The notes under the pieces were generated by a model. That model made no database searches and had not been told where the DNA came from. It saw nothing but the letters and a program-made list of their open reading frames with translations. A DNA stretch of 64,000 bases from Takakia lepidozioides. Its lineage: Eukaryota > Streptophyta > Takakiopsida > Takakiales > Takakiaceae. The DNA is taken from contig CM060732.1 in NCBI GenBank assembly GCA_030704615.1, positions 8,246,001 to 8,310,000 of the forward strand, given 5' to 3'. Position 1 is the first letter of the stretch; every line of letters starts with the position of its first letter. Position numbers and translations under genes: made by a program. Of this stretch, positions 44,580 to 56,085 are shown piece after piece.

Positions 44580-45700
44580 CTTGCTGCTAGCAGCTGACAA
44601 TGACAGCCTAGAGTTGTTCCAGCAAACATCCCAACCCTACTTATCACACTAGTTCCTATACTCAATTGCATCTGCTACTCTCTATAATCCAACAGGCATT
44701 CACCTTCTTGCCTCGATCGTCCCACCATTGACTGGGGTCAGAAAAGTATTCATTCCACAGCTTCTCCTTATCTCTGTTACGTGTTTCTGGATACTTTCTG
44801 TTGTCATATTGGCAGTATCATGTCAGTCAGTCCAAACTATCAAAGGTTCACTCAACCAGCTAACTTGCAGTCATCATGGCCGATTCTGATAAGAGGGAAA
44901 AACAAGGTGGAATGTGTTGAAGAAGGGAGGATCGGGGAGAACAGCAGCAAGTTCACCATGATGACCCTCAGCAGGCCATGCTTATGAGTTCCATAAGCAA
45001 GACACTTAATTTGTTGGGCACTTATGTGAAATCCCATATTCCATCTACCCAATTGGCAGCTTTGAGGGAGGAACTCAGGAAGGAATACAAGCAGATGACC
45101 CGGAATGAGACAGACTGGATTGGCATTACGACGAGCCCATTTTCAGGATGTACCTCTCCTGGTCAGCCTCAACCTGTCTGTATTGTTTGAAAGTATTATC
45201 ATTGCGACAGATTGTATTCTTCATATCAACAATGAGTTTCGCTTGCTCTATTATCTCTGCTTCTGCCTTCATACATCTCTCCCCTTATCTGTTAACTTCT
45301 AATGCAGTTTGCTCAAGAGTAGTTGTGAGTGTAGCACATTGTATGGTCATCTTCTCATGTACTGCCTACAACTCTGTATGTAGTACATTCACTTCTTGCA
45401 ACTTGCCCTCATGCTTCACCTGCATTTGGTATAACTGTTGCTTATGTGCTTCATGCAACTGGTCCTGCTCGAGGCCTGCTTCAATCAAATGTCCCTTGGT
45501 CAACTGCAAAGCAGCCTTTGTGCCTTCCAACTCTTGCTGTAACTTGAGATTGACCTCCTCATCCACCTTGTTAGCACACTCAGTGGCAATTCGAGCCTCA
45601 AACCGCGCCTTCATTAGTAGTGCCTAATTTTATCAATTGTGTCGCTGCTGCTGCAGCTTCTAGTTGACCATCTACCTATGCATGTTGGTAGTAGATATTG
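44580..45700 (-). pseudogene. OSB-type gene relic with coiled-coil segment
   Basis: The best OSB-like coding piece of the window is here. On the minus strand near 44800-44693 it reads KYPETRNRDKEKLWNEYFSD, then PSQWWDDRGKKVN, the first half of the PDF motif. Separately, 45614-45366 reads a coiled coil (KARFEARIATECANKVDEEV, LKLQQELEGTKAALQLTKGH), with further heptads to about 45190 after a stop. 45660-45735 carries the remains of KKPAWVDGQLEAAAAA. The parts are not in gene order, so this is a rearranged relic. OSB proteins act on organellar ssDNA. The coiled coil may be part of the same gene or of a neighbour. Confidence 0.5.
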
Positions 45701-45734
45701 ATCCACAAGGAATCAAAGGTAATCTGGAGCTTGC

Positions 45735-46250
45735 AGACAAACGTGATGCGGTTGGGCTTCACCCCTTCCCCATCATTTGCTCATAGGTCTCCAAAGCCTC
45801 CATCTCATGCCCCTGCTGTGCACACCCTACAAGCATCGCACTCCACGACACCACATCTCGTTCAGCCATAGTGTTGAAAACTCCCTTGGCATCCTCAATG
45901 CTCCCACATTTGGCATACATGTCCACCAGAGCAGTGTTCAGGATGACATTTGGTACAATTGCAGATTTGATGATGTCACCATTGATCTCTTTGTCCTTTC
46001 CCAAGTCTGCCAGGCGCACTTCAAACCGTACACAAACGTTATGTCGGCAGGCTTCACCCCTTCCCCCGTCATTTGCTCGTAGGTCTCCATAGCCTCCATC
46101 CCGCACCCGTGCTGTGCATACCCTGCAAGCATCGCACTCCACGACATCACATCTCGTTCAGCCATAGTGTTGAACACTCTCTTGGCATTCTCGATGCACC
46201 CACATTTGGCCTACATGTCTACCAGGGCAGAGACAGTGTTCAGAATGACA
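45735..46250 (-). pseudogene. PPR triplet pseudogene fragments
   Basis: Two triplet pieces: 46177-45938 ([31 protein letters not shown]) and 46142-45759 (KSAIVPNVILNTALVDMYAK, CGSIEDAKGVFNTMAERDVV, EALETYEQMMGKG). They overlap in different frames. The sequence is a close relative of the 4.4-6.1 kb PPR block. Confidence 0.75.
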
Positions 46251-46256
46251 TCTGGT

Positions 46257-46620
46257 AATCTGACAGGCATTCACCTTTTTGCCTCGGTTGTCCCACCATT
46301 GACTGGGGTCAGAAAAGTATTCATTCCACAGCTTCTCCTCGTCTCAGCTGTTATCTGTTTCTAGATACTTCCCTGTTGTCACATTCGCAGTATCATGTCA
46401 AAGTTGATCCAAACTATCAAAGGCTCACTCAACTAGCTAATTTGCAGAATTCAACATGAAAATTTAGGGCTGATTCTGATAAGAGGGAAAAACAAGGTGA
46501 AATGTGTTAAAGAAGGTGCCTTCATTATCAGTGCCTGAGTTTATCATTGTGTCGTTGCTGCTGCGGCTTCTAGTTGACCATCTACCCATGTAGGTTTCTT
46601 GTAGCTATTGATCCATCTAG
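46257..46620 (-). pseudogene. OSB-type gene fragment
   Basis: Minus strand near 46330-46268 reads EKLWNEYFSDPSQWWDNRGK with KVNAC, the PDF-motif first half. 46620-46560 holds WINSYKKPTWVDGQLEAAAA. It is flanked on both sides by PPR pieces, as at 16-17 kb. Confidence 0.55.
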
Positions 46621-47220
46621 TACATTTCCAACTTTGGTGATGCAACCATGCACCTCCGATGCCCTTTTCCAGGGCTGCCAGGCTTGCACACGCACTGCAA
46701 ACGCACACAAACATGATGTGGTCGAACTTCACCCCTTCCCCCATCATTTGCTTTCAGGTCTCCAAAGCCCCATCCAGCGCCCCTGCTCTGCACACCCTGC
46801 AAGCATCACATTCCACAACACCACATCTCATTCAGCCATAGTGTTGAATACTCCATTGGCATCCTCAATGCTACCATATTTGGCATACATGGCCACCAGA
46901 GCAGTGTTCAGGATGACATCTGGAACAATTGCAGATTTGATCATGTCACCAGGGATCTCTTTGCCCTTTTCCAAGGCTGCCAGACACACTGCAAACACAC
47001 ACAAACCTTATGTCGGCGGGCTTCACCCCTTCCCCCATCATTTGCTCATAGGTTGGAGCCTCCATCCCGCACCCCTGCTATGCATACCCCGCAAGCATCG
47101 CACTCCACGACACCACATCTTATTCAGCCATAGTGTTGAACACTCCCTTGGCATCCTCGATGCACCCACATTTGGCATACATGTCCACCAGGGTAGGGGC
47201 AGTGTTCAGAATGACATCTG
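46621..47220 (-). pseudogene. PPR triplet pseudogene fragments
   Basis: Minus strand: CSACASLAALEKG near 46680, then an older triplet over 46800-46990 (NTALVAMYAKYGSIEDA-like, with frame changes) and another up to 47220 (NTVLDMYAKCGCIEDAKGV-like). An 8-bp insertion (ggtagggg) in the last triplet parallels one at 46230 (cagagaca). Confidence 0.7.
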
Positions 47221-47224
47221 GTAA

Positions 47225-47480
47225 TCTGATAGACATTCTCATTTTAGAATTGTTCTAGCAAATGCCCCAACCCTACTGACTTAGAGGCTGTAGTGTCCAA
47301 AGCCATGTTCGTTTCCAGAAAATTATCCCACCAGTTACTAGGGTCAGAAAAGTATTCATCCCACAGCTTCTTCTCATATCTGTTACCTGTTTTTGGATAC
47401 TTAGGGACGACTCTGATAGCAGGAGAATTCAGGGTGAAATATGTTGAAGAATGTATCTTCATTAGCAGTGGGCCTTGTTC
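47225..47480 (-). pseudogene. OSB-type fragment fused to a LINE scrap
   Basis: Minus strand 47400-47325 reads YEKKLWDEYFSDPSNWWDN and then breaks. The adjoining 47278-47315 matches the LINE (gacttagaggctgtagtgtc, sense on plus). 47400-47470 is the family's TFHPVF-type segment. Confidence 0.55.
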
Positions 47481-47587
47481 CAGGGCGACACACTCTGCAC
47501 TTACCATCCAATGTGCTTTTTTAAAATCTTTTGCACTTTGATTTTTTTTTTTAAAAATCATTTTAGTGGTTACAAGTGAGCACATAG

Positions 47588-47941
47588 ATGTATTCCATGG
47601 AGGTAAACAAAACTGTTCATCCGGTGTCTTCACGGTGGATGTATCCCATGGAGCGTTACATGAAAGATCTTAAGGGATACGTTAGGAATTACGCAAAGCC
47701 AGAAGGGAGTACGGCTGCAGGGTATATTCTTGATGAGGCCATGGGGTTCATGACTGAGTATATACAATCATTTGATGCAACTCAACGGCGGACTTGGGAT
47801 GCAAATGCGGAGGAAGGGGTTGAGGACGAGGTCTTCAAAGGTGTCGGCAAAAAGTGGGACATGACTGGAGTTGGGAGAGATGCAGCACAAATTTTGTATA
47901 TGCCGAACAATACCAACGTCATGGTTCCTTGGGTGCAGTGA
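47588..47941 (+). pseudogene. CACTA transposase C-terminal domain (DUF4218) fragment
   Basis: An open frame of 117 codons reads VHPVSSRWMYPMERYMKDLK, then GYVRNYAKPEGSTAAGYILD, then EAMGFMTEYIQSF. This is the DUF4218 domain that follows the TNP2 transposase core in En/Spm (CACTA) elements. The TNP2 DDE core and zinc finger are absent on the left, where OSB/LINE scraps lie. The frame ends with a stop near a gtgagtac that may be a splice donor. It belongs to the decayed element whose right end is at 48961. Confidence 0.8.
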
Positions 47942-48534
47942 GTACTTCATTTCATTGCACCTTATTCATATCAAGTTCAATTTCAATTCTGACTGTCACC
48001 AGTGTAATCAAACCACCCACAAAGTCACAAATGTTAGTGGTTCATCCTGATTATAACCAATGTTGTAGTAACGGAATGTCTGAGTGAGTGACTTGTTGGA
48101 AGAGCATGTTCATTTACAAGTCATTATGTTCACTCCTCCAGTGGTTTGAAACAGTGGTTTTCAAAGTATCATTCATGCTAGGTATTTTTGGCTAGGTAAT
48201 GCAATACTTCATTGCTAACATATGTCATTCTTGTTGCCATTTTGTGACAAAAAGTATGCAACAGAGAAAACACAGTTCACAGCAGACAGAGAGGCATGTG
48301 GTGATGAGTGGTTTCAATAGCATCATCCCACAATGGTCTGGCCACTTGTCTGTTTTTCAAAGTCTGTCACAGCTGCACAAACCACTTAAAGTTTTTCATG
48401 TATTACCCAAAAAGTGGTACCAATCACTATTGTGTAGGCAACCACTCATGAGCAACCACTAGAATAGTGGTTCCAATTATTGCAGTATCTTTCACCACCC
48501 ACTCTCCACCACTGTCAAAGTGGTACAAATCAAT

Positions 48535-48840
48535 GAGGTGTCTTTAACCACTCAAGATCAATGTGCACTGTCCCCGTCCACGTGGAATATTATATATATT
48601 AATTAAAATATATTTCCAAATCATAAATCACAAATAAAATTTGAATTATTACACGTGGAGTAGCAAGTGATTTCAACCACTTCCCATCACTGAGGTGTCT
48701 ATAACCACTCAGAATGTACCACTGCACTCGTCCACGTGGAATATTATATTTATTAATTAAAATGTATTATCAAATAAATAAAAACAAATTATTACACGTG
48801 GACTACTGAGTGGTTGAAACCACTTCCACCCACTGTCTGT
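48535..48840. repeat. Two ~157-bp direct repeats in CACTA subterminal region
   Basis: gaggtgtct-t/a-taaccactc starts copies at 48535 and 48692. Both contain the inverted pair ccacgtggaatattata ... attacacgtgg around an AT-rich core, so each copy can form a hairpin. Confidence 0.8.
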
Positions 48841-49146
48841 GATGCCACCGTGGCATTTCATTGGGATTAACCACTGGCAAGTGGTTACTAGTGGTTTATA
48901 GAGTGGAAAAAGACAGTAGTGGTTAAAGGGCCAGTGGTTATTCCGCATTTTTCCTCTAGTGGAGGACTTGGGAAAAAATCTGGGTTGGCAAAGAAAGGTA
49001 GAAACTGTGGTGTCCTTGGACTCCTGCATTCATACACCAATGAGCAAACTTCGTAAATAGTCCGCATGCCAAACGAGTGCACCAAAGATGAATATGAAAA
49101 CGATGCGTCTTGGGGTCAATGAGGTGCCACAAAAGAACATGCACTT

Positions 49147-51040
49147 ACTCACATGAAAAATCTGAATCCACATCCAGAGCATCCAACTCTTGCAGATCCT
49201 GCTCCTCAACAATGTTCTCAGTCTGGGTCAAATGCGAAGATCCCTCAGACAGTGGAGCGATGACTTGAGAGTAAAGCTCATCGTCCCCCTCCAACCCAAA
49301 AAGATGTCTTCATGCACACTTGCAGACATCGAACGAACCTTTTGTAGCACCGTAAACGCATGCAGGAAATAATGTCAGAAGTCAAAAGAGGAGGGCAACA
49401 TGTGCAAGCATGAACTGAAAAGTGTTTCGGCACGCACCTGTGCCCATGGAGAGGTCAACCACCTTGCCACCATGCCTGCTGCATGTCTCAATGAAGGTCT
49501 GCATGAACGCGGGTGACTTTACCCGGGCACCTCTCCAAGGAATGCCTCCAGTCTTTTTCAAAGTCTGGGTCGCAGCCACGTAGTTGTGGACAACGTCAGA
49601 TTCCATTGGGTCGCATTCTGGGTCTATGTGCAGACCTCCTCCCCAAATATCGAAATGCCCAACATAAGCAGGAGTGTTGGGAGGCCGAATTCGAGACAGG
49701 CAAATCGCCTTGAACACATGGGTCTGTAGCAGCACCAAGGTAAATGTGTTAGCACCGATGGGTAGTCTGCGAACACATGACGAAAGACAATGAAAGTCGC
49801 AGGGAGTACCTTCTACCCTGGAAACTCCCCCTTCGATAAAGGCAGGGTATTAATACATATCCATATTTTGCTGATTTGGAACCCCGATGACTTCATGTAG
49901 CTATGAAGAATCCGGCGAGATGCCATGTCATCAGCCTGAAAAATCAAAAGTCCCCCTGCGTCTGAGAGGAATTTGTTGCAGAAAGAGAATGCCCACTGCC
50001 AATACAGAGGGTTATGAGCATTCCACTTTGGAGCCACAGCAAGGGGGATGATGTCAAGCACCGGCTGCCCATCTGGGATGTCAAGTATCACAAGGTCAGT
50101 GGCATAGGCCTGCTGGACACCATTCACCCAGCATGGATTCTTGGTCACCTGTAGAAAAAAAATGAAAATGAATGAAACTGGCCGAATGGTGTGCAATCAC
50201 CCCTACTTGAACACGGAAAGCCTTACTGGATTAAGATGGCGTTGATGACATCTTAATCCACCACATTCAGAGCGTCAACTATGTCATGAAATGGAACACA
50301 AACTTGAGCGATGCATGGGCTTTACCAGGTGAGGAAATCTAGCAGAGATGGTCCCAAGCAGGAGATTTGACCCCTGTGAAGGTTGACTTCCGTGACTCCA
50401 TCATACGCAGGAAGCTCACGTTTGCCATTTTGCACTGGAAGTGCAGACCCACCACTCTGGAGATGTGTAGTCGAGCTTCGTAAGGACGTTTCCCCGCTCT
50501 ATGGGTACTCCTTTCATCACCTGGGAGAGAAGTCTGGTGGCCCTCAATATGCACATTGAGCTCATTCATCTGAGGGTGATCAAGAACTACCCCACCAGCC
50601 CCAGCAGGGCCTGACCCAGCATCCCCAGCAGCCCCTGCAGTGCCAGACGCACCCGCCTCCGAAGTTTGTTTCCCTTTCTTTTTCTTCTTCCTATCCCCGG
50701 GTGTAGCCGGTTTCACCGGCTCTTTCTTGTTGAGCTGCGCAAGGACCCTAGCCTGCAATTCCGCATCTGACCGGGGTGCCAAGGCAGCTGCATTCTCATT
50801 TTGATTCCTCAGGACGTTCTCCTCCCATGGAATAGATTCCATAGGGCAGTCAAGGTACCACCCGTAGTCGTGGTAATGTGTCCTACCCTAGTCCTTGACA
50901 GTTCCCGCAGTGAACATAGTGGTGTCGTCGTCTGAGTTCGCTCATCCACAAATGAAGTCCGGATCCTCACTGAGAACTTTCTTTGGAATAAGAACGAAGT
51001 GAAAGTACCTGCATTTACATAGACGAACTTCCCTAGAGAA
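49147..51040 (-). pseudogene. Methyltransferase-like gene, C-terminal exons
   Basis: Minus-strand exons: about 51010-50341 (YFHFVLIPKKVLSEDPDFIC, EDAELQA-type Ala/Lys/Gly-rich linker, ARLHISRVVGLHFQCKMANV), 50148-49820, 49723-49438 and about 49360-49147. The exon 50148-49820 reads QQAYATDLVILDIPDGQPVL, then WQWAFSFCNKFLSDAGGLLI, placed like motif IV of an amino-methyltransferase (usually DPPY/SPPW, here DIPDG). 49723-49438 ends RHGGKVVDLSMGTG/gtgcgt, like SAM-binding motif I. Order IV before I is the beta class of DNA N4/N6 methyltransferases. In-frame stops (TAG/TAA-type breaks near 50890 and 50945, TGA near 49320) and the altered motif IV suggest loss of function. The gene continues to the right beyond the CACTA insertion. 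Confidence 0.5.
50228..50259. repeat. Palindrome P1 of a five-copy family
   Basis: 32 nt, arms ggattaagatg / catcttaatcc, in the intron between exons 50341 and 50148 of the methyltransferase-like gene. Confidence 0.8.
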
Positions 51041-51090
51041 AATCCAGGAACACACCATAAATACTTATGTCTACTCTGCCACTTTTCAGA

Positions 51091-51130
51091 CTGTAGATTA
51101 AGATGTCGTTGGCGACATCTTAAACTGCAG
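51091..51130. repeat. Palindrome P2
   Basis: 40 nt, arms ctgtagattaagatgtcg / cgacatcttaaactgcag, the best preserved copy, with 3 mismatches between arms. Confidence 0.85.
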
Positions 51131-51265
51131 GCTGTTCAGTTCAAAGGAAGGGCAGCATAACAAGCAGAAACGTGAATGTTGAACCCATCCAGAACCCAGA
51201 CCCCCATGCCACAGAGATTCATCGTTCATTGATGGAAAAGAACCTGTTGGACAACAATGGATGCA

Positions 51266-51298
51266 TGATTTAAGATGTCGTCAATGACAGCTTAATCA
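51266..51298. repeat. Palindrome P3
   Basis: Arms tgatttaagatgtcg / tgacagcttaatca. It lies 24 bp from the CACTA insertion at 51322. Confidence 0.7.
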
Positions 51299-51321
51299 AG
51301 GCAGCCAATCACTTGTATAGA

Positions 51322-52319
51322 CACTACTACGTTTAGGGGGGTTAGCGATGCCAGGACCTCGGGCGCGCCGGACGCGCCGACCCCCCTGCGACTGCAGCGT
51401 CGCACAGGCGCCCGACTCAGGACTTGCGACGTCGGGGCGTCATAACGCCGGCGCTCGGACGACGTTGTGGCATCTTGCAATGCCATGCCGTCGCCGGAAA
51501 GGGCCCTGACCCCATTCCCCCGCCAATGCACTGGAGGGTTGCGGCGCCGGGGAATCGCAACGAAACGTCGCAGCGCCGCAGCCTAGTGACGCTTTTGCGA
51601 CGGCCGGGCGCTCCTACGACGGCGGGGAATCGCAATGCCCAAAAAAAAAAAAAAAAAAAAAACCCGTGTTTTTTTTTTTTTTTTTTGCGATTCCCCGCCG
51701 TCACATAAGCGTCGCTGGGGCTACGGCGCTGCGATTCCCCGGCGTCCTGGGGGCGTCGCGGAAAATTGATTCTGGAGTAGATTATAGAGCATAATGGGCT
51801 TGGCATCCTCAGACTATAGCCATAGTCCAACAATAAGTTGCAATGCAGCTTTGCAAAACTTAGGCCATTGATAGATATTTGTTCTTAAAGAACTCTGGGG
51901 ACAAATCTCGGTGCAAGTTCCAGCTGTGAGAGCTCATGTAGAGTACGCATAATCTGCAACACAATGATAGGATTGAGATAGTGGTAGTCATTAAGAGCTA
52001 ACTCTTGATATGTATATATATACTTGGACTGCTTTTGTGATACATAGATGTATTGTAGATTTGTTGGTTAGTGTGCAATGTCTTAGAAATGTTATAATGT
52101 GGAGGTCCTAGGTTCAAATATGCATTGCCTAATACATGTAGAACAATGCATGAACTGCCATTGGACAAAACCGGAGTCAATGGTCAACTAGTTTTTGAAA
52201 TTCAAATTCAAATTCAAATTTTCCCACCTAAATTCAAATGTACCCCCCTACTGTGACGTCTGGGGGTCGCATTTACGACCCCCGGACGTCCCTAATGCGA
52301 CGTCGCAGAAAAACCGTCG

Positions 52320-52362
<43 letters not shown>

Positions 52363-52596
52363 TGCGATGCCTGGACGTCGCAAGTCACGCCGGCGCCGCG
52401 GCAGGGGGGTCCCAGGGGGTTTGCGATTCCCCGACGTAGCTAATTAGCGACGTTCCGGGAGCGACGTCGCTGCGACTTCCCGACGTCGCAAAATGCCTCC
52501 GGCGCGCCCCGGACACCGTAGAGTATTTCCGTCGCTAATCACGGCGGATGGAGGTCGCTGGGGCATCGCTAAACCCCCCCCCCAAACGTAGTAGTG
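51322..52596. mobile_element. Non-autonomous CACTA element, 1275 bp, AGA target duplication
   Basis: Terminal inverted repeats begin CACTACTACGTTT and end GTTAGCGATGCC / ggcatcgctaa on the two sides. They differ only in the length of the G/C run. The 3-bp duplication AGA (51319-51321 and 52597-52599) is exactly what CACTA transposases make. Subterminal regions repeat gcgattccccgacg-like words in both orientations (51420-51780, 52270-52560). The middle is AT-rich. Two homopolymer features stand out: an A(22)-cccgtg-T(20) palindrome (51640-51687) and a T run of about 37 (52324-52361). There is no coding capacity. It sits within the methyltransferase-like gene. Confidence 0.92.
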
Positions 52597-53677
52597 AGAA
52601 CTCTTTTCATTGTCTGCTCCCCGTTATACTGATGATCAAAATCCTGGGAGCGTAGAATGCCTCCCTCTTTTTCGAGCTCTCGAAAAAAAACATACTTCCA
52701 GAGCTCTCTTCTGGACATTTCCTCACGTATGTCTCGAACTTGATGCTCGGAGTGCTCATTGTGATCTTGTAGTCTAGCAGCGATTTGTCAAAAGTATCAA
52801 TGGCCCGTTTCTCCAGTTGCACAACGAACCCCCAAATGTTGAGCGACTGAACGAAAGACAACATGTACTCATTGCTCCAAAAAAGTTGATAATGTGTAGG
52901 GTGTCACCTGGCTCCAGAAGGTCGCTTTGTGCAATCAAGTGTCGAATGCGCGGTCGCTCACAGGTGTCACCACCCCAGTACCAACGTCCTTACTTGGTTT
53001 GGGGAAATTGTTTGTATCCTGAATGATTGGATCCGAGTTCCAGATTTCCGGCCAGAGCAGGATCAACCATGGAAATGGAAAGGCGGTGGAGCTTTTCTTG
53101 TGTCATCTCAGGCTTGTAGGCTTGTTCCAATGGATTCGAACGTACTCCATAAACGCCTTTCCCAGTCCAGGGTCAGCGATTCTAATGTGTTTATCGAATG
53201 TGCTCTTGAGGTTCTTCCTGCAGGTATCCATTTCCTCCTTCATTTTTGCCTCCACCACGTTTGCGGTTCTCTCATCCTCCTTTGTAGTGGCATAGTACTC
53301 CAGCTTGGCTCATTCTCCCGCTTCAGCTATTTCTTGATGTGGCACACGCGGGATACCTTCGTTAACATCTAATCATGGAAAACAACAACAGACATCCACA
53401 ATTGAACCAGAATGGATGTCTACACACCCAAAGAACTCACCGCGTACAAGTAGTCGAGGAAAACTTCCCTTGTCAGGTTGTACCAAGTCTCCGACTTTTT
53501 GATTGTTTGGCACTTCTTCAGTGTATCCGCAGACAACACACTGGAGAACGTCTCCAATGGCATCACCCTGATGCTTTGCATACGAAACAGAGTATGCACA
53601 ATGTTGGTGGTGATCCCAAGCCTTCTTCCGCTTTCTCTACACAATACTATGAATCATGACAGTGGAATCAAGCCCAG

Positions 53678-53707
53678 TTTAAGGTATCGTCAACGCCATC
53701 TTAATCC
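53678..53707. repeat. Palindrome P4
   Basis: Arms gtttaaggtatcg / cgccatcttaatc, in the intron between the 53641 and 53961 exons. Confidence 0.65.
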
Positions 53708-53840
53708 TGCCTACATTGCATGCACATGCACTCATCCTCACACACCCTCTGCGGAAACAATCTGGAATCTATGATCTAACTCTGTTGTCCTATACATATT
53801 TCAAACCCTCATGTACGCAATGGCTGTCTCCAGGCAATGC

Positions 53841-53874
53841 CAGATTAAGGTATTGTCAGTGCCATCTTAAATTG
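53841..53874. repeat. Palindrome P5
   Basis: Arms agattaaggtat / gccatcttaaat, in the same intron as P4 and 160 bp from it. Confidence 0.65.
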
Positions 53875-55032
53875 GGTGGTAATCTACGTTGCCTTCCTCC
53901 TCCTCGCTTCTCTTGTATTGCGAGAAGAAAGTGAATTGATCGCCAAGTGGTACAGTACTCACCTGGATCAAACTCTGCGGGCCGCCGCTGGAAGTCTCCT
54001 CCTCTCCCAACCCGATGTTGCTAGGCGCTGGAGCCTTGTCCTTCAAAGCACGCAAAGATAGTTGCATGGAGGGTGGCCGCTCTCTTGTCGCCAGCACCCT
54101 CTGTGGACTCTCCTGCATTGCCTCCTCCTCCGCAGGACCAGCACTCTCCCTTCCGCCTGTCTCCTCCTGTATCGCTTGCAAAAGGGGCCGCTCTAAGAGC
54201 TCCTTGAGTTGCTTGTCCAGTTCGTGCTCCTGACCTGCCCGATGCTCCATCCCTTCGGCCATAGCTCCCTCCCCCTCACGGTCACTCTCTCCCTGAGACA
54301 GATTTAACGCCCTCCGGGTTTTCTTCATCCTCTCTCTCGCTCTCAACCTCTCCCTAGCTGAAGTGAAATACAAAGATTGCCTTCGAGCTCTCTTCTTTCT
54401 GTGAACACGGTCGTTCTTGGGAGACTCCAGTGTGGCGAGTGAGAAATGACTAGCGCAGGGCGGTCTCCTTCGAGTACATCCTTAGGTTTTCATCCCTCCC
54501 CCTCAACAGATGTAAAATCGGAAAGTGATGTAACGGCTCCTTGTTGGGGGTTTCATTATGCGGTGGGGTAGTTGTGGGCGATGCCGCGCAAAAGTGCACA
54601 CCTGTCCCGACATTCAATTCCACGGCGGCCCATGGAAGATATTCAGATCTTGGCCTGTCACTATTCCATGGTCCACATAGCGTACCAGCCTGGCATGGCA
54701 GTCCGTGAGGATGGGGGAATCCTGCAATGTCGGCCGGAAATGACGGTGTGTCGGAAACTGCCACAAGACAGACTGTACTCTGGAGGCAACGAGCAAATAT
54801 TATCCTCTTTCTGTTATTGTGATAGCCGGCTATTAATCACCATGCAATCTACAAATTCGGCTCAGTGTACTGCATGGAAGTACTATCCACTGAGTCGTTG
54901 GATCAAAGTACCTTCCACTGGGTCTTTGGATGAAAGTAATATCCAGTGAGACAGTGGAGGGAACTTCAGGCATCCTCGTGTACTGGCACCTCGTATTTTC
55001 GACTACCCACTGCTCCCGTACTCGTGAGTGCA

Positions 55033-56085
55033 ATGTCGCTCACCTCGGATGTGGCAGTGTTCTACTCCAACGTGCAAGCGGAGTACCTCAGTGCCATCGC
55101 CGACGAGAATGGGCTAGCCGTTGTTTGAGAAGACTTGCTTTGCGTAACCTTCCGCTTTGAGCCTGGGACAGTCCATGTGGTGAGAGAGGTGTATGATGAA
55201 AATGGGAAGGTCGAGGGCACACTGGTTCAGAAACCACACATAGCTGATAGCCTACGGGAGTGGAGAGTTCCAGCTGCAAAATATCGCGTTCATGGGGATG
55301 AAAGACGACTGTCGGCAGGTTCCATTGTCATGCCCGGAACAGCTACTTCCGTGGCTCAAGTCCACAACACTGACGCCATCAAAAGAGAAGAATCCACCTC
55401 CACTACATTTGTTGAGCTCTCCGATAGTTCAGAGGATGACGTTTCGGAGCTCCCTTCTCTAACCAACCATCGTGTTCTGGAGGATTGTGATGTGCAAGAG
55501 ATAGCCAATGTCATTCCGAAGTTGCAGTCATTGAGAGGGTTGCCAGGTTGCAAGAGTGATGTGAGAGGCATTGGGTGGGAAACACAGCAGATCGTAAGAA
55601 CAAAGTACCTTCCCAATGAATTCAATGGTGATATCATTTTTGAGCTACCGCCTAATCCGACGTCCTGTGGAGGGTTGGTAGGGCTCATGGCGGGCATGGA
55701 CAAGAAGCACAACGGACATCCATGGTGCAAGACGAAAACTTCCAACATATGCAATCCGCATGGCTTGAAGTTCCGTAGATGCATTTGCGCTGGGTACCTT
55801 CGTTGTGCAAATTCTGCTTGCCAGCACTTCCAAATGGCCGGTTTGGAAAACGAGACGGAGTGGGAGGGTGTCTACGACAACCCATTTCAAGTCAGATGTG
55901 CTCCTCCAAGGACGAGTACGCTTGTTTGCAAGTTCTGTAAGGTTGTGCTACATTGCATCGCAGAATGCAATGCACGGATGTACTTTGTGCTACACCGTGT
56001 AAGAACCTCACCCGGGCTTATATCCATTTCGGCACTTATGCACATCATGTGTCGCGAGGAGAGTGCAGGGATAGTGTTGATATAA
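55033..56085 (+). pseudogene. Cys-rich protein gene, unidentified, opposite to the methyltransferase-like gene
   Basis: The ATG at 55033 opens MSLTSDVAVFYSNVQAEYLS. After 31 codons a TGA (55126-55128) intervenes. The same frame then runs on for 316 codons: FRFEPGTVHVVREVYDENGK, an acidic Ser-rich stretch (FVELSDSSEDDVSEL), IPKLQSLRGLPGC, FELPPNPTSCGG, then a Cys/His cluster (GHPWCKTKTSNIC, RRCICAGYLRCANSACQHF, LVCKFCKVVLHCIAEC). Near 55995 the meaningful frame shifts by one (NLTRAYIHFGTYAHHVSRGE, then CRDSVDII). The Cys/His spacing suggests a zinc-binding, perhaps transposon-associated, domain, but I cannot name a family. One stop and one frameshift make it a pseudogene. Resemblance ends where the minus-strand ERER-rich exon begins. 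Confidence 0.5.

Larger units (their letters stand above)
47588..48961 (+). mobile_element. Decayed CACTA (En/Spm) element, right part
   Basis: The right end reads, inverted, cactagaggaaaaatgcgga, beginning with the diagnostic CACTA. The preceding ~800 bp (48140-48961) are packed with accact/agtggt words in both orientations, like CACTA subterminal repeats, and DUF4218 coding lies further left. No matching left terminus was seen within the window, so the 3-bp duplication could not be checked. Confidence 0.65.
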
